A stretch of 64,000 nt of DNA from Chrysaora quinquecirrha. Lineage: Eukaryota; Cnidaria; Scyphozoa; Semaeostomeae; Pelagiidae. The notes beneath the pieces are model-generated. The model saw nothing but the letters and a program-made list of their open reading frames with translations, had not been told where the DNA came from and made no database searches. The DNA lies in NCBI GenBank assembly GCA_014526335.1, contig JACTAT010000285.1:648501-712500 (forward strand). The letters run 5' to 3'. Position 1 is the first letter of the stretch, and each line of letters begins with the position of its first letter. The position numbers and the translations under genes are program-made. Below, piece by piece: positions 1-12,200 of this stretch.

Positions 1-2187
1 CGTAAGCAGCTATTTTATGAATTAACTGTTTATGGTCTACAGAATCAAAAGCTTTTCTAAAATCTACGAAGCATAAATAAAGAGAGCCGCCTGTTTTTTC
101 GAAAGTGGTGTCTATTAGGGCTCGAAGAGTGAAAATATGGTCGGAGGTTTGATAGCCTTTTCGGAATCCAATTTGATTTTCATCCAGAATTGAATTCGTT
201 GATATTACAGTATTTAATCTTTCTAGAAGAATTCCAAGAAAAAACTTGCCAAAGATGCTTAGCAGCGTGATACCCCTGTAATTATTTAGATCGGATTTGT
301 CGCCACCTTTGAAAAGAATTACGATGATACCTACGGACCACTCCTCTGGAAATTTTCCAGAATATAGGATTTTGTTGAAAAGTTTAGTAAATACCAGAAG
401 GAATTTACCGTTAAGATTCTTTAGAAGTTCAGCGCTCAGCATATCAATCCCTGCCGCCTTTCCGTTTTTAAGTTTTTTGCACATATTTTTTACCTCTTCG
501 AAAGTAATATCACGATTTAAAGATTCATGAATCAGTTCCTGTGTTAGGTTGTCAGGGGAGAAAGCAGGATGTACAATTTCACTATTCGTAATGGCATTAG
601 TGTCTGCAGAGTTATTTGAATCTAAAAGATCAGAAAAATAATTACGCAATTCGTTGTTAGAAAATTCTAAGCTAGTTTTTGGTTTTTTTGTTTTTAATTT
701 ATTCCAGAATATCTTTGGCTCTTGTCCTCGTAATTCCCAAAGTTTTTGTTTTTCAATTTCTAGAAAGCTTTTACGTTTCAATTTTAAGATTTTTTTATAT
801 CGTCTCCTTTGCTCAAAATATTCTGATCTGAGTTTATTTATTGCATCTGTTGTTAGATTATTAGTAGAGGACTTAAGAGCAGCCTGATAAGATTTTCTAT
901 TCCTATTTAACATTGATTTGTTTGCCCTACACTCTTGATCAAACCAAGGGCAATGATGTTTGTGTTTTGATGTTTTTTCTACAAATATCTTTCTGGAATT
1001 CAAATTATTTTCAGAAAGTTCAATCATTTTGGATCTTAATGATTCAATCACTGTTTCTATATGCATTTCATCGCTATCAAGCTGCAAGGAAATGTTATCC
1101 AGAAAGTTGCTGGTATCTTCGCTTTCTAAAGCAATAGCTAAATTTTCTAGCAGCAAGTTATCCTTTATATAAAATTGTTTACTATACTTTTCTTTTAATT
1201 TATCGTTTTTGGAAATAGGAGCTTCACTAGAGTTAAGTGTTACTTGTTCAAAAGTTTCACTATTGTTCTTAGGACATTTTAAAGATATTTCAACAGGACT
1301 ATGATCTGTTAGTTCGCATATTTCACCTACACGTAATGATTCAACAATTTTAAAATACTCTTCTTTTAAAAGGGCATAATCTACAACACTATTGCCATTA
1401 GTTGTGAAACAAGTAAAATTACTAGAAGTTTCTTTATGGATACGCCCATTAAGAATGCGGTATCCAGACGTTTTACAAAAATCGATGAAAGCGGTTCCGT
1501 TTGTGTTAACAGGACTGACGTCTTTGTTAATCCTTTTTTCCAGCTGATGATCTGGTTCATAACTGACGTCAAGAGGCAAAAATTCATCAACCTCGTCATT
1601 CTCAATATAGTCATTAACGGTATTTGTTCTAGCATTAAAATCTCCACATAAAAGAACCCACCCATCCCTTTGATAAAAAGCACATTCCGACTGTAGTTTT
1701 TCAATGGTAAGAGATTGCCCAGACCTTAATAAAGTTGATGTATTTGGCGGAATGTAAAGAAAACAAATAAATAAATCTGATTCCCAACCATAATCATTTT
1801 CTTCACCCTACACCAAAAATGATAACTATCAGAAGAGAGAATAGAGAAATTATTAAGAACTGATTTCCTCACAAGGAGAGACAACCCCCCGGATGACCTT
1901 CCTGCTAAATGATTTCTGTATCCCAATTCGTGGAATTCCGAGAAATCATCATCAAGATTAAAAAACGAAGTATCATTTTTATCCCTCCATGTTTCCAAAA
2001 AACAAACCAGATCATTGCGTGCTAAAATTTGTGCAAAGAACTCACAGCCAGTTTGTTTGATACGTTGTGCCTTTGAACTCCTAAAACCGTTAAAATTCCA
2101 CGCGCAAGCCCTAAGAGTTTTGTAATTTTCCTTAGAAGTTTTTTCTTTCAATTTTTCTTTCTTTCTTATGCTATTTCTAGTTGACAA
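1..2187 (-). pseudogene. LINE ORF2: AP endonuclease and N-terminal reverse transcriptase, frameshifted, cut by window edge
   Basis: ORF2 polyprotein of the retrotransposon. The endonuclease starts at 2187; visible motifs are WNFNGF, ETWRD, then LLCGDFNAR and LTDHSPVEI in a second frame. The frame changes near 1800-1806, where FWCRV in one frame continues as ENDYGWESDL in the next, so a single indel breaks the endonuclease. From there the second frame appears open to position 2. Reverse-transcriptase motifs are clear: LKNGKAAGIDMLSAELLKN, ILFKGGDKSDLNNYRGI and FVDFRKAFDSVDH. The catalytic Asp-Asp box lies beyond the window. The indel could be real decay or a base-call error. Confidence 0.85.
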
Positions 2188-2220
2188 AATGGAATTTAAC
2201 TCACCATCTCGGCCAAAAAC

Positions 2221-3276
2221 CTAATATCCAAAATTATCATGATTAAAGGGATTCATTAAATTTGCATAATCAGCGTAAGATCGAATTTCGAATACCTTTT
2301 GATTACCGTTCATTTTAAACTTTATTCTTCCGTCTATTGTCCATACTTTTTCCACATTTATTCTCCCTTTATCCTTGAAAATTTTATTTACCATTCCTTT
2401 AATTCCAGGAGCAAGATCTTCTTTCACTCCAATGTTTTTTGCCTCTTTCTTCTTTCTCATGATTTTTTCCTTTGATTTGTGACAGAGGAATTTTATCAGA
2501 ATTCCTCTAGTCTCGCCATCCTTTCGTTTGCCAACCCGGTGTACAATGTCTATATCTTCAGGATTTATGTCCACGTCCATTTCTTTCTTTAAAACATCAA
2601 TCACAAGATCCTGGCAATTTTCGTTTTCTTCCTCTCTAACATCATAAAGCCGAACAGAGCTTTTTCGTGAGTACTGTTCTTGCTTGTCGATCAGGAATGT
2701 CAAATCAGAAATCTTGCTAAAAGCCTCATTTCTTACAGCATTGATTTCTTCTTCTGCTTTCTCCTGCCTTTCATGAATCTGACTGATATCATTTTTCACT
2801 TTTTCGAAGTCAGCTTCTATTTTCGAGAGCCTTTCCAGCATCTGATCCTGCTTCTCACCCATTTCACCTTGTTTTGCCTCGATTCTCTCCAGGGATTCAA
2901 TAACTCGAATCAAACTGTCCTCTCTTTCTCTTTCGGTTTTCGATTTAGAACCAGATGCAGGACCTGGGTTTAATTCCACATCTCCCGATAATAACAAGAG
3001 AAAGTCGAGGGAAGGATTATCATTATTAAAAACGGACGAAAACTGACTTACATTAGTAGAGCATCTCGATTTCCGCATTAGCTTTCTTTGACGTTTGTTG
3101 AAGATTTTCTTCAGAAAATGCTTCTTCGATAAAGATTTAACCATTACACTCCTACGATTCATCCATAAACCCATTCTATCAACTGTATCATTCTTTCCTG
3201 ACCCAAAAGGGGCAGAAAAAGAACATACAAACAGTACAAGACAGAGCGACACAAAAACACGTCCTACTCCTTCCAT
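2221..3276 (-). CDS. LINE ORF1 with 2A-like ribosome-skipping motif and coiled coil
   Basis: 351-residue ORF1 protein of the retrotransposon, probably an RNA-binding chaperone of the retroelement particle. Residues 1-25 form a hydrophobic, signal-peptide-like start, followed by a basic segment (about 40-70). Residues 98-106 read GDVELNPGP, an exact match to the 2A consensus (D-V/I-E-x-N-P-G-P), preceded by a run of leucines as in active 2A sequences. Residues about 118-190 are a heptad-like, Glu/Lys-rich coiled coil. The C-terminal part (RLYDVREEE, then IDIVHRVGKR) resembles ORF1 proteins of CR1/L2 elements. If the 2A is active, translation would release a 105-residue N-terminal peptide separately from the coiled-coil product. 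The frame is intact from the first ATG to a TAG. Confidence 0.85.
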   Translation of the reverse strand: MEGVGRVFVSLCLVLFVCSFSAPFGSGKNDTVDRMGLWMNRRSVMVKSLSKKHFLKKIFNKRQRKLMRKSRCSTNVSQFSSVFNNDNPSLDFLLLLSGDVELNPGPASGSKSKTEREREDSLIRVIESLERIEAKQGEMGEKQDQMLERLSKIEADFEKVKNDISQIHERQEKAEEEINAVRNEAFSKISDLTFLIDKQEQYSRKSSVRLYDVREEENENCQDLVIDVLKKEMDVDINPEDIDIVHRVGKRKDGETRGILIKFLCHKSKEKIMRKKKEAKNIGVKEDLAPGIKGMVNKIFKDKGRINVEKVWTIDGRIKFKMNGNQKVFEIRSYADYANLMNPFNHDNFGY

Positions 3277-6200
3277 GACTAAGTGCTATACTCATATATA
3301 ATACTTGCTATACTCCTATAGCCTTGCCAAATGGCCAAAAATCTGGCAAAATCAGGGGTTTTGAAAACTACCCTCTTTCGTCAAATATTCACAGTAAAAC
3401 CCACCAAAAACCCCTGAATCGCTTCTAGGGGGTGAATAAGGTAATTTTCAATCAAATTTAGTTGAATGAAAGAGAAAAAATTTGCCTCAAAAAATCGCCA
3501 AAAAGCCAAGTCTATAGCCTTGCCAAATGGCAAAAAATCGGGCAAAATCAGGTGTTTTGAAAACTCCCTTCTTTCGTTAAATATTCACAGTAAAACCCAC
3601 TAAAGACCCCCTGAATCGCCTCTAAGGGGTAGTAAGGTACTTTTCCATCAGAATTAGTTGAATTAGGGAGAAAAAACTTTCCTCAAAAAATCGCCAAAAT
3701 GGCAAAACTATAGCCTTGCAAAATGGCCAAAAATCGGGCAAAATCAGGGATTTTGAAAACTACCCTCTTTCGTCAAATATTCACAATAAAACCCACCAAA
3801 GACCCCCTGAATCGCTTCTCGGGGTAAATAAGGTAATTTTTAATCAGAATTAGTTGAATGAAAGAGAAAAAATTTCCCTCAAAAAATCGCCAAAAAGGCA
3901 AGTCTATAGCCTTGCCAAATGGCAAAAAATATTCGTTAAACATTCACAGTAAAACCCACCAAAAACCCCCTGAATCGCCTCTAAGGGGTAGTAAAGGTAA
4001 TTTTCCATCAGAATTAGTTGAATTAGGGAGAAAAATCTTTCCTCAAAAAATGGCCAAGATGGCAAGTCTATAGCCTTGCCAAATGGCAAAAAATCGGGCA
4101 AAATCAGGGGTTTTGAAAACTCCCTTCTTTCGTCAAATATTCACAGTAAAACCCACCAAAGACCCCCTGAATTGCTTCTAGGGGGTAAAGAAGGTAATTT
4201 CCCATCAGAATTAGTTGAATGAAAGAGAAAAAATTTACCTCAAAAAATCCCCAAAAAGGCAAGTCTATAGCCTTGCCAAATGGCCAAAAATTGGGCAAAA
4301 TCAGGGGTTTTGAAAACTCCCCTCTTTCGTCAAATATTCACAGTAAAACCAACCAAAAACCTCCTGAATCACCTCTAAGGGGTAGTAAAGGTAATTTTCC
4401 ATCAGAACTAGTTGAATTAGGGAGAAAAAACTTCCCTCAGAAAATCGCCAAAAAGGCAAGTCTATAGCCTTGCCAAATGGCCAAAAATCGGGCAAAATCA
4501 GGGGTTTTGAAAACTACTCTCTTTCGTCAAATATTCACAGTAAAACCCACCAAAGACCCCCTGAATCGCCTCTAAGGGGAAGTAAAGGTAATTTTCAATC
4601 AGAATTAGTTGAATTAGGGAGAAAAAATTTCCCTCAAAAAATCGCCAAATAGGCAAGTCTATAGCCTTTCCAAATGGCCAAAAGTCGGGCAAAATCAGGG
4701 TTTCGAAAACTACCCTCTTTCGTCAAATGTTCACAGTAAAACCCACCAAAGACCCTGAATCGCTTCTAGGGGTGAATAAGGTAATTTTCAATCAAAATTA
4801 GTTGAATGAAAGAGAAAAACTTTGCCTCAAAAATCGCCAAAAGCCAAGTCTATAGCCTTGCCAAATGACAAAAATCAGGCTAAATCAGGTGTTTTGAAAA
4901 CTCCTTCTTTCGTTAAATATTCACAGTAAAACTCACCAAAGACCCCCTGAATCGCCTCTAAGGGGTAGTAAAGGTAATTTTCCATCAGAATTAGTTGAAT
5001 TAGGGAGAAAAAACTTTGCTCAAAAAATCGCCAAAATGGCAAGTCTATAGCCTTGCCAAATGGCCAAAAATCAGGCAAAATCAGGGTTTTGAAAACTACC
5101 CTCTTTCGTCAAATATTCACAGTAAAACTCACCAAAGACCCCCTGAATCGCCTCTAAGGGGTAGTAAAGGTAATTTTCCATCAGAATTAGTTGAATTAAG
5201 GAGAAAAAATTTCCCTCAAAAAATCGCCAAAAAGGCAAGTCTATAGCCTTGCCAAATGGCAAAAAATCGGGCAAAATCAGGTGTTTTGAAAACTCCCTTG
5301 TTTCGTTAAATATTCACAGTAAAACCCACCAAAGACCCCCTGAATCGCCTCTAAGGGGTAGTAAGGTACTTTTCCATCAGAATTAGTTGAATTAGGGAGA
5401 AAAAACTTTCCTCAAAAAATCGCCAAAATGGCAAGTCTATAGCCTTGCCAAATGGCCAAAAATCGGGCAAAATCAGGGGTTTTGAAAACTACCCTCTTTC
5501 GTCAAATATTCACAGTAAAACCCACCAAACACCCCCGGAATCGCTTATAGGGGGTAAAGAAGGTTATTTTCCATCAAAATTAGTTGAATTAGGGAGAAAA
5601 AATTTCCCTCAAAAAATCGCCAAATAGGCAAGTCTATAGCCTTTCCAAATGGCCAAAAGTCGGGCAAAATCAGGGGTTTCGAAAACTACCCTCTTTCGTC
5701 AAATATTCACAGTAAAACCCACCAAAGACCCCTGAATCGCTTCTAGGGGGTGAATAAGGTAATTTTCAATCAAAATTAGTTGAATGAAAGAGAAAAACTT
5801 TGCCTCAAAAAATCGCCAAAAAGCCAAGTCTATAGCCTTGCCAAATGACAAAAAATCGGGCTAAATCAGGTGTTTTGAAAACTCCCTTCTTTCGTTAAAT
5901 ATTCACAGTAAAACTCACCAAAGACCCCCTGAATCGCCTCTAAGGGGTAGTAAAGGTAATTTTCCATCAGAATTAGTTGAATTAGGGAGAAAAAACTTTG
6001 CTCAAAAAATCGCCAAAATGGCAAGTCTATAGCCTTGCCAAATGGCCAAAAATCGGGCAAAATCAGGGGTTTTGAAAACTACCCTCTTTCGTCAAATATT
6101 CACAGTAAAACTCACCAAAGACCCCCTGAATCGCCTCTAAGGGGTAGTAAAGGTAATTTTCCATCAGAATTAGTTGAATTAAGGAGAAAAAATTTCCCTC

Positions 6201-9200
6201 AAAAAATCGCCAAAAAGGCAAGTCTATAGCCTTGCCAAATGGCAAAAAATCGGGCAAAATCAGGTGTTTTGAAAACTCCCTTGTTTCGTTAAATATTCAC
6301 AGTAAAACCCACCAAAGACCCCCTGAATCGCCTCTAAGGGGTAGTAAGGTACTTTTCCATCAGAATTAGTTGAATTAGGAGAAAAAACTTTCCTCAAAAA
6401 ATCGCCAAAATGGCAAGTCTATAGCCTTGCCAAATGGCCAAAAATCGGGCAAAATCAGGGGTTTTGAAAACTACCCTCTTTCGTCAAATATTCACAGTAA
6501 AACCCACCAAAGACCCCCGGAATCGCTTATAGGGGGTAAAGAAGGTTATTTTCCATCAAAATTAGTTGAATTAGGGAGAAAAAATTTCCCTCAAAAAATC
6601 GCCAAAAAGGCAAGTCTATAGCCTTGCCAAATGGCAAAAAATCGAGCAAAATCAGGGGTTTTGAAAACTCCCTTTTTTCGTCAAATATTCACAGTAAAAC
6701 CCACCAAAGACCCCCTGAATCGCTTTCAGGGTGTTAAGAAGGGAATTTTAAATCAGAATTAGTTGAATGAAAGGAAAAATTTACCTCAAAAATCGCCAAA
6801 AAGGCAAGTCTATAGCCTTGCCAAATGGCCAAAAATCGGGCAAAATCAGGGGTTTTGAAAACTACCCTCTTTCGTCAAATATTCACAGTAAAACCCACCA
6901 AAACCCCTGAATCGCTTCTAGGGGTAGTAAGGTAATTTTCCATGAGAATTAGTTGAATTAGGAGAAAAAACTTTCCTCAAAAATCGCCAAAATGGCAAAA
7001 CTATAGCCTTGCCAAATGGCCAAAAATCGGCAAAATCAGGGTTTTGAAAACTACCCTCTTTCGTCAAATATTCACAGTAAAACCCACCAAAGACCCCTGA
7101 ATCGCTTATAGGGGTAAAGAAGGTTATTTTCCATCAATATTAGTTGAATTAGGAGAAAAATTTCCCTCAAAAATCGCCAAAAGGCAAGTCTATAGCCTTG
7201 CCAAATGGCAAAAATCAGGCAAAATCAGGGGTTTTGAAAACTCCTTCTTTCGTTGAATGTTCACAGTAAAACCCACCAAAGACCCCTCAATCGCTTCTAG
7301 AGGGTAAAGAAGGTTATTTTCCATCAGAATTAGTTGAATTAGGGAGAAAAAATTTCCCTCAAGAAATCGCCAAAAAGGCAAGTCTATAGCCTTGCCAAAT
7401 GGCAAAAATCAGGCTAAATCAGGTGTTTTGAAAACTCCTTCTTTCGTTAAATATTCACAGTAAAACTCACCAAAGACCCCTGAATCGCCTCTAAGGGGTA
7501 GTAAGGTACTTTTCCATCAGAATTAGTTGAATTAGGAGAAAAACTTTCCTCAAAAATCGCCAAAATGGCAAAACTATAGCCTTGCCAAATGGCCAAAAAT
7601 CAGGCAAAATCAGGGTTTTGAAAACTACCCTCTTTCGTCAAATATTCACAATAAAACCCACCAAAGACCCCTGAATCGCTTATAGGGGTAAAGAAGGTTA
7701 TTTTCCATCAATATTAGTTGAATTAGGAGAAAAAATTTCCCTCAAAAATCGCCAAAAAAAAGGCAAGTCTATAGCCTTGCCAAATGGCCAAAAATCAGGC
7801 AAAATCAGGGTTTTGAAAACTCCTCTCCTTTTCGTCAAATATTCACAGTAAAACCCACCAAAGACCCCTGAATCGCCTCTAAGGGGTAGTAAAGGTAATT
7901 TTCAATCAGAATTAGTTGAATTAGGGAGAAAAATTTCCCTCAAAAATCGCCAAAAGGCAAGTCTATAGCCTTTCCAAATGGCCAAAAGTCGGGCAAAATC
8001 AGGGTTTTGAAAACTACCCTCTTTCGTCAAATATTCACAGTAAAACCCACCAAAGACCCCTGAATCGCTTCTAGGGGTGAATAAGGTAATTTTCAATCAA
8101 AATTAGTTGAATGAAAGAGAAAAATTTGCCTCAAAAAATCGCCAAAAGCCAAGTCTATAGCCTTGCCAAATGGCAAAAATCAGGCTAAATCAGGTGTTTT
8201 GAAAACTCCCTTCTTTCGTTAAATATTCACAGTAAAACTCACCAAAGACCCCCTGAATCGCCTCTAAGGGGTAGTAAAGGTAATTTTCCATCAGAATTAG
8301 TTGAATTAGGGAGAAAAACTTTGCTCAAAAATCGCCAAAATGGCAAGTCTATAGCCTTGCCAAATGGCCAAAAATCGCAAAATCAGGGGTTTTGAAAACT
8401 ACCCTCTTTCGTCAAATAATCACAGTAAAACTCACCAAAGACCCCTGAATCGCCTCTAAGGGGTAGTAAAGGTAATTTTCCATCAGAATTAGTTGAATTA
8501 AGGAGAAAAATTTCCAAAAATCGCCAAAAGGCAAGTCTATAGCCTTGCCAAATGGCAAAAATCAGGCAAAATCAGGTGTTTTGAAAACTCCCTTGTTTCG
8601 TTAAATATTCACAGTAAAACCCACCAAAGACCCCTGAATCGCCTCTAAGGGGTAGTAAGGTAAGAATTAGTTGAATTAGGAGAAAAACTTTCCTCAAAAA
8701 TCGCCAAAATGGCAAGTCTATAGCCTTGCCAAATGGCCAAAAATCGAGCAAAATCAGGGGTTTTGAAAACTACCCTCTTTCGTCAAATATTCACAGTAAA
8801 ACCCACCAAAGACCCCTCGCTTATAGGGGTAAAGAAGGTCCATCAAAATTAGTTGAATTAGGGAGAAAAATTTCCCTCAAAAATCGCCAAAAAGGCAAGT
8901 CTATAGCCTTGCCAAATGGCCAAAAATCGGGCAAAATCAGGGTTTTGAAAACTACCTCTTTCGTCAAATATTCACAGTAAAACCCACCAAAGACCCCTGA
9001 ATCGCTTATAGGGGTAAAGAAGGTTATTTTCCATCAATATTAGTTGAATTAGGAGAAAAATTTCCCTCAAAAATCGCCAAAAGGCAAGTCTATAGCCTTG
9101 CCAAATGGCAAAAAATCGGGCAAAATCAGGGGTTTTGAAAACTCCCTTCTTTCGTTAAATGTTCACAGTAAAACCCACCAAAGACCCCCTCAATCGCTTC

Positions 9201-12200
9201 TAGAGGGTAAAGAAGGTTATTTTCCATCAGAATTAGTTGAATTAGGGAGAAAAATTTCCCTCAAAAATCGCCAAAAGGCAAGTCTATAGCCTTGCCAAAT
9301 GGCAAAAATCGGGCAAAATCAGGGTTTTGAAAACTACCCTCTTTCGTCAAATATTCACAGTAAAACCCACCAAAGACCCCCGGAATCGCTTATAGGGGGT
9401 AAAGAAGGTTATTTTCCATCAATATTAGTTGAATTAGGGAGAAAAATTTCCCTCAAAAATCGCCAAAAGGCAAGTCTATAGCCTTGCCAAATGGCAAAAA
9501 ATCAGGCAAAATCAGGGTTTTGAAAACTCCCTTCTTTCGTTAAATGTTCACAGTAAAACCCACCAAAGACCCCTCAATCGCTTCTAGAGGGTAAAGAAGG
9601 TTATTTTCCATCAGAATTAGTTGAATTAGGAGAAAAATTTCCCTCAAGAAATCGCCAAAAGGCAAGTCTATAGCCTTGCCAAATGGCAAAAAATCGGGCA
9701 AAATCAGAAGTTTTGAAAACTCCCTTCTTTCGTCAAATATTCACAGTAAAACCCACCAAAGACCCCCTGAATCGCTTCTAGGGGGTAAAGAAGGTAATTT
9801 TTAGTCAGAATTAGTTGAATGAAAGAGAAAAAATTTACCTCAAAAAATCGCCAAAAAGGCAAGTCTATAGCCTTGCCAAATGGCAAAAAATCGGGCAAAA
9901 TCAGGGGTTTTGAAAACTACCCTCTTTCGTCAAATATTCACAGTAAAACCCACCAAAGACCCCCGGAATCGCTTATAGGGGGTAAAGAAGGTTATTTTCC
10001 ATCAATATTAGTTGAATTAGGGAGAAAAAATTTCCCTCAAAAAATCGCCAAAAAGGCAAGTCTATAGCCTTGCCAAATGGCAAAAAATCGGGCAAAATCA
10101 GGGGTTTTGAAAACTCCCTTTTTTCGTCAAATATTCACAGTAAAACCCACCAAAGACCCCCTGAATCGCTTTCAGGGTGTTAAGAAGGGAATTTTAAATC
10201 AGAATTAGTTGAATGAAAGGAAAAATTTACCTCAAAAATCTGCCAAAAGGCAAGTCTATAGCCTTGCCAAATGGCCAAAAATCGGGCAAAATCAGGGGTT
10301 TTGAAAACTACCCTCTTTCGTCAAATATTCACAGTAAAACCCACCAAAAACCCCTGAATCGCTTCTAGGGGGTAGTAAGGTACTTTTCCATGAGAATTAG
10401 TTGAATTAGGGAGAAAAAACTTTCCTCAAAAAATCGCCAAAATGGCAAAACTATAGCCTTGCCAAATGGCCAAAAATCGGGCAAAATCAGGGGTTTTGAA
10501 AACTACCCTCTTTCGTCAAATATTCACAGTAAAACCCACCAAAGACCCCCGGAATCGCTTATAGGGGGTAAAGAAGGTTATTTTCCATCAATATTAGTTG
10601 AATTAGGGAGAAAAAATTTCCCTCAAAAAATCGCCAAAAAGGCAAGTCTATAGCCTTGCCAAATGGCAAAAAATCGGGCAAAATCAGGGGTTTTGAAAAC
10701 TCCCTTCTTTCGTTGAATGTTCACAGTAAAACCCACCAAAGACCCCCTCAATCACTTCTAGAGGGTAAAGAAGGTTATTTTCCATCAGAATTAGTTGAAT
10801 TAGGGAGAAAAAATTTCCCTCAAGAAGTCGCCAAAAAGGCAAGTCTATAGCCTTGCCAAATGGCAAAAAATCGGGCTAAATCAGGTGTTTTGAAAACTCC
10901 CTTCTTCCGTTAAATATTCACAGTAAAACTCACCAAAGACCCCCTGAATCGCCTCTAAGGGGTAGTAAAGGTAATTTTCCATCAGAATTAGTTGAATTAG
11001 GGAGAAAAAACTTTGCTCAAAAAATCGCCAAAATGGCAAGTCTATAGCCTTGCCAAATGGCCAAAAATCGGGCAAAATCAGGGGTTTTGAAAACTACCCT
11101 CTTTCGTCAAATAATCACAGTAAAACTCACCAAAGACCCCCTGAATCGCCTCTAAGGGGTAGTAAAGGTAATTTTCCATCAGAATTAGTTGAATTAAGGA
11201 GAAAAAATTTCCCTCAAAAAATCGCCAAAAAGGCAAGTCTATAGCCTTGCCAAATGGCAAAAAATCGGGCAAAATCAGGTGTTTTGAAAACTCCCTTGTT
11301 TCGTTAAATATTCACAGTAAAACCCACCAAAGACCCCCTGAATCGCCTCTAAGGGGTAGTAAGGTACTTTTCCATCAGAATTAGTTGAATTAGGGAGAAA
11401 AAACTTTCCTCAAAAAATCGCCAAAATGGCAAGTCTATAGCCTTGCCAAATGGCCAAAAATCGAGCAAAATCAGGGGTTTTGAAAACTACCCTCTTTCGT
11501 CAAATATTCACAGTAAAACCCACCAAAGACCCCCGGAATCGCTTATAGGGGGTAAAGAAGGTTATTTTCCATCAAAATTAGTTGAATTAGGGAGAAAAAA
11601 TTTCCCTCAAAAAATCGCCAAAAAGGCAAGTCTATAGCCTTGCCAAATGGCCAAAAATCGGGCAAAATCAGGGGTTTTGAAAACTACCCTCTTTCGTCAA
11701 ATATTCACAGTAAAACCCACCAAAGACCCCCGGAATCGCTTATAGGGGGTAAAGAAGGTTATTTTCCATCAATATTAGTTGAATTAGGGAGAAAAAATTT
11801 CCCTCAAAAAATCGCCAAAAAGGCAAGTCTATAGCCTTGCCAAATGGCAAAAAATCGGGCAAAATCAGGGGTTTTGAAAACTCCCTTCTTTCGTTAAATG
11901 TTCACAGTAAAACCCACCAAAGACCCCCTCAATCGCTTCTAGAGGGTAAAGAAGGTTATTTTCCATCAGAATTAGTTGAATTAGGGAGAAAAAATTTCCC
12001 TCAAGAAATCGCCAAAAAGGCAAGTCTATAGCCTTGCCAAATGGCAAAAAATCGGGCAAAATCAGGGGTTTTGAAAACTACCCTCTTTCGTCAAATATTC
12101 ACAGTAAAACCCACCAAAGACCCCCGGAATCGCTTATAGGGGGTAAAGAAGGTTATTTTCCATCAATATTAGTTGAATTAGGGAGAAAAAATTTCCCTCA

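Larger units (their letters stand above)
1..3300 (-). mobile_element. Non-LTR retrotransposon (LINE, CR1/L2-like), 5' part
   Basis: Read on the minus strand this is the 5' part of a two-ORF non-LTR retrotransposon. ORF1 lies at 3276-2221 and ORF2 (AP endonuclease then reverse transcriptase) from 2187 to the window edge. The 33-bp gap and the order are those of APE-type LINEs. ORF1 has a coiled coil followed by an RNA-binding-like C-terminal region, as in CR1/L2/Rex-like families; the clade is inferred from this layout. The element leaves the window before the catalytic reverse-transcriptase Asp-Asp motif, so its 3' end and target-site duplication cannot be seen. Its 5' end abuts the satellite array within about 15-40 bp. 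Confidence 0.85.
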
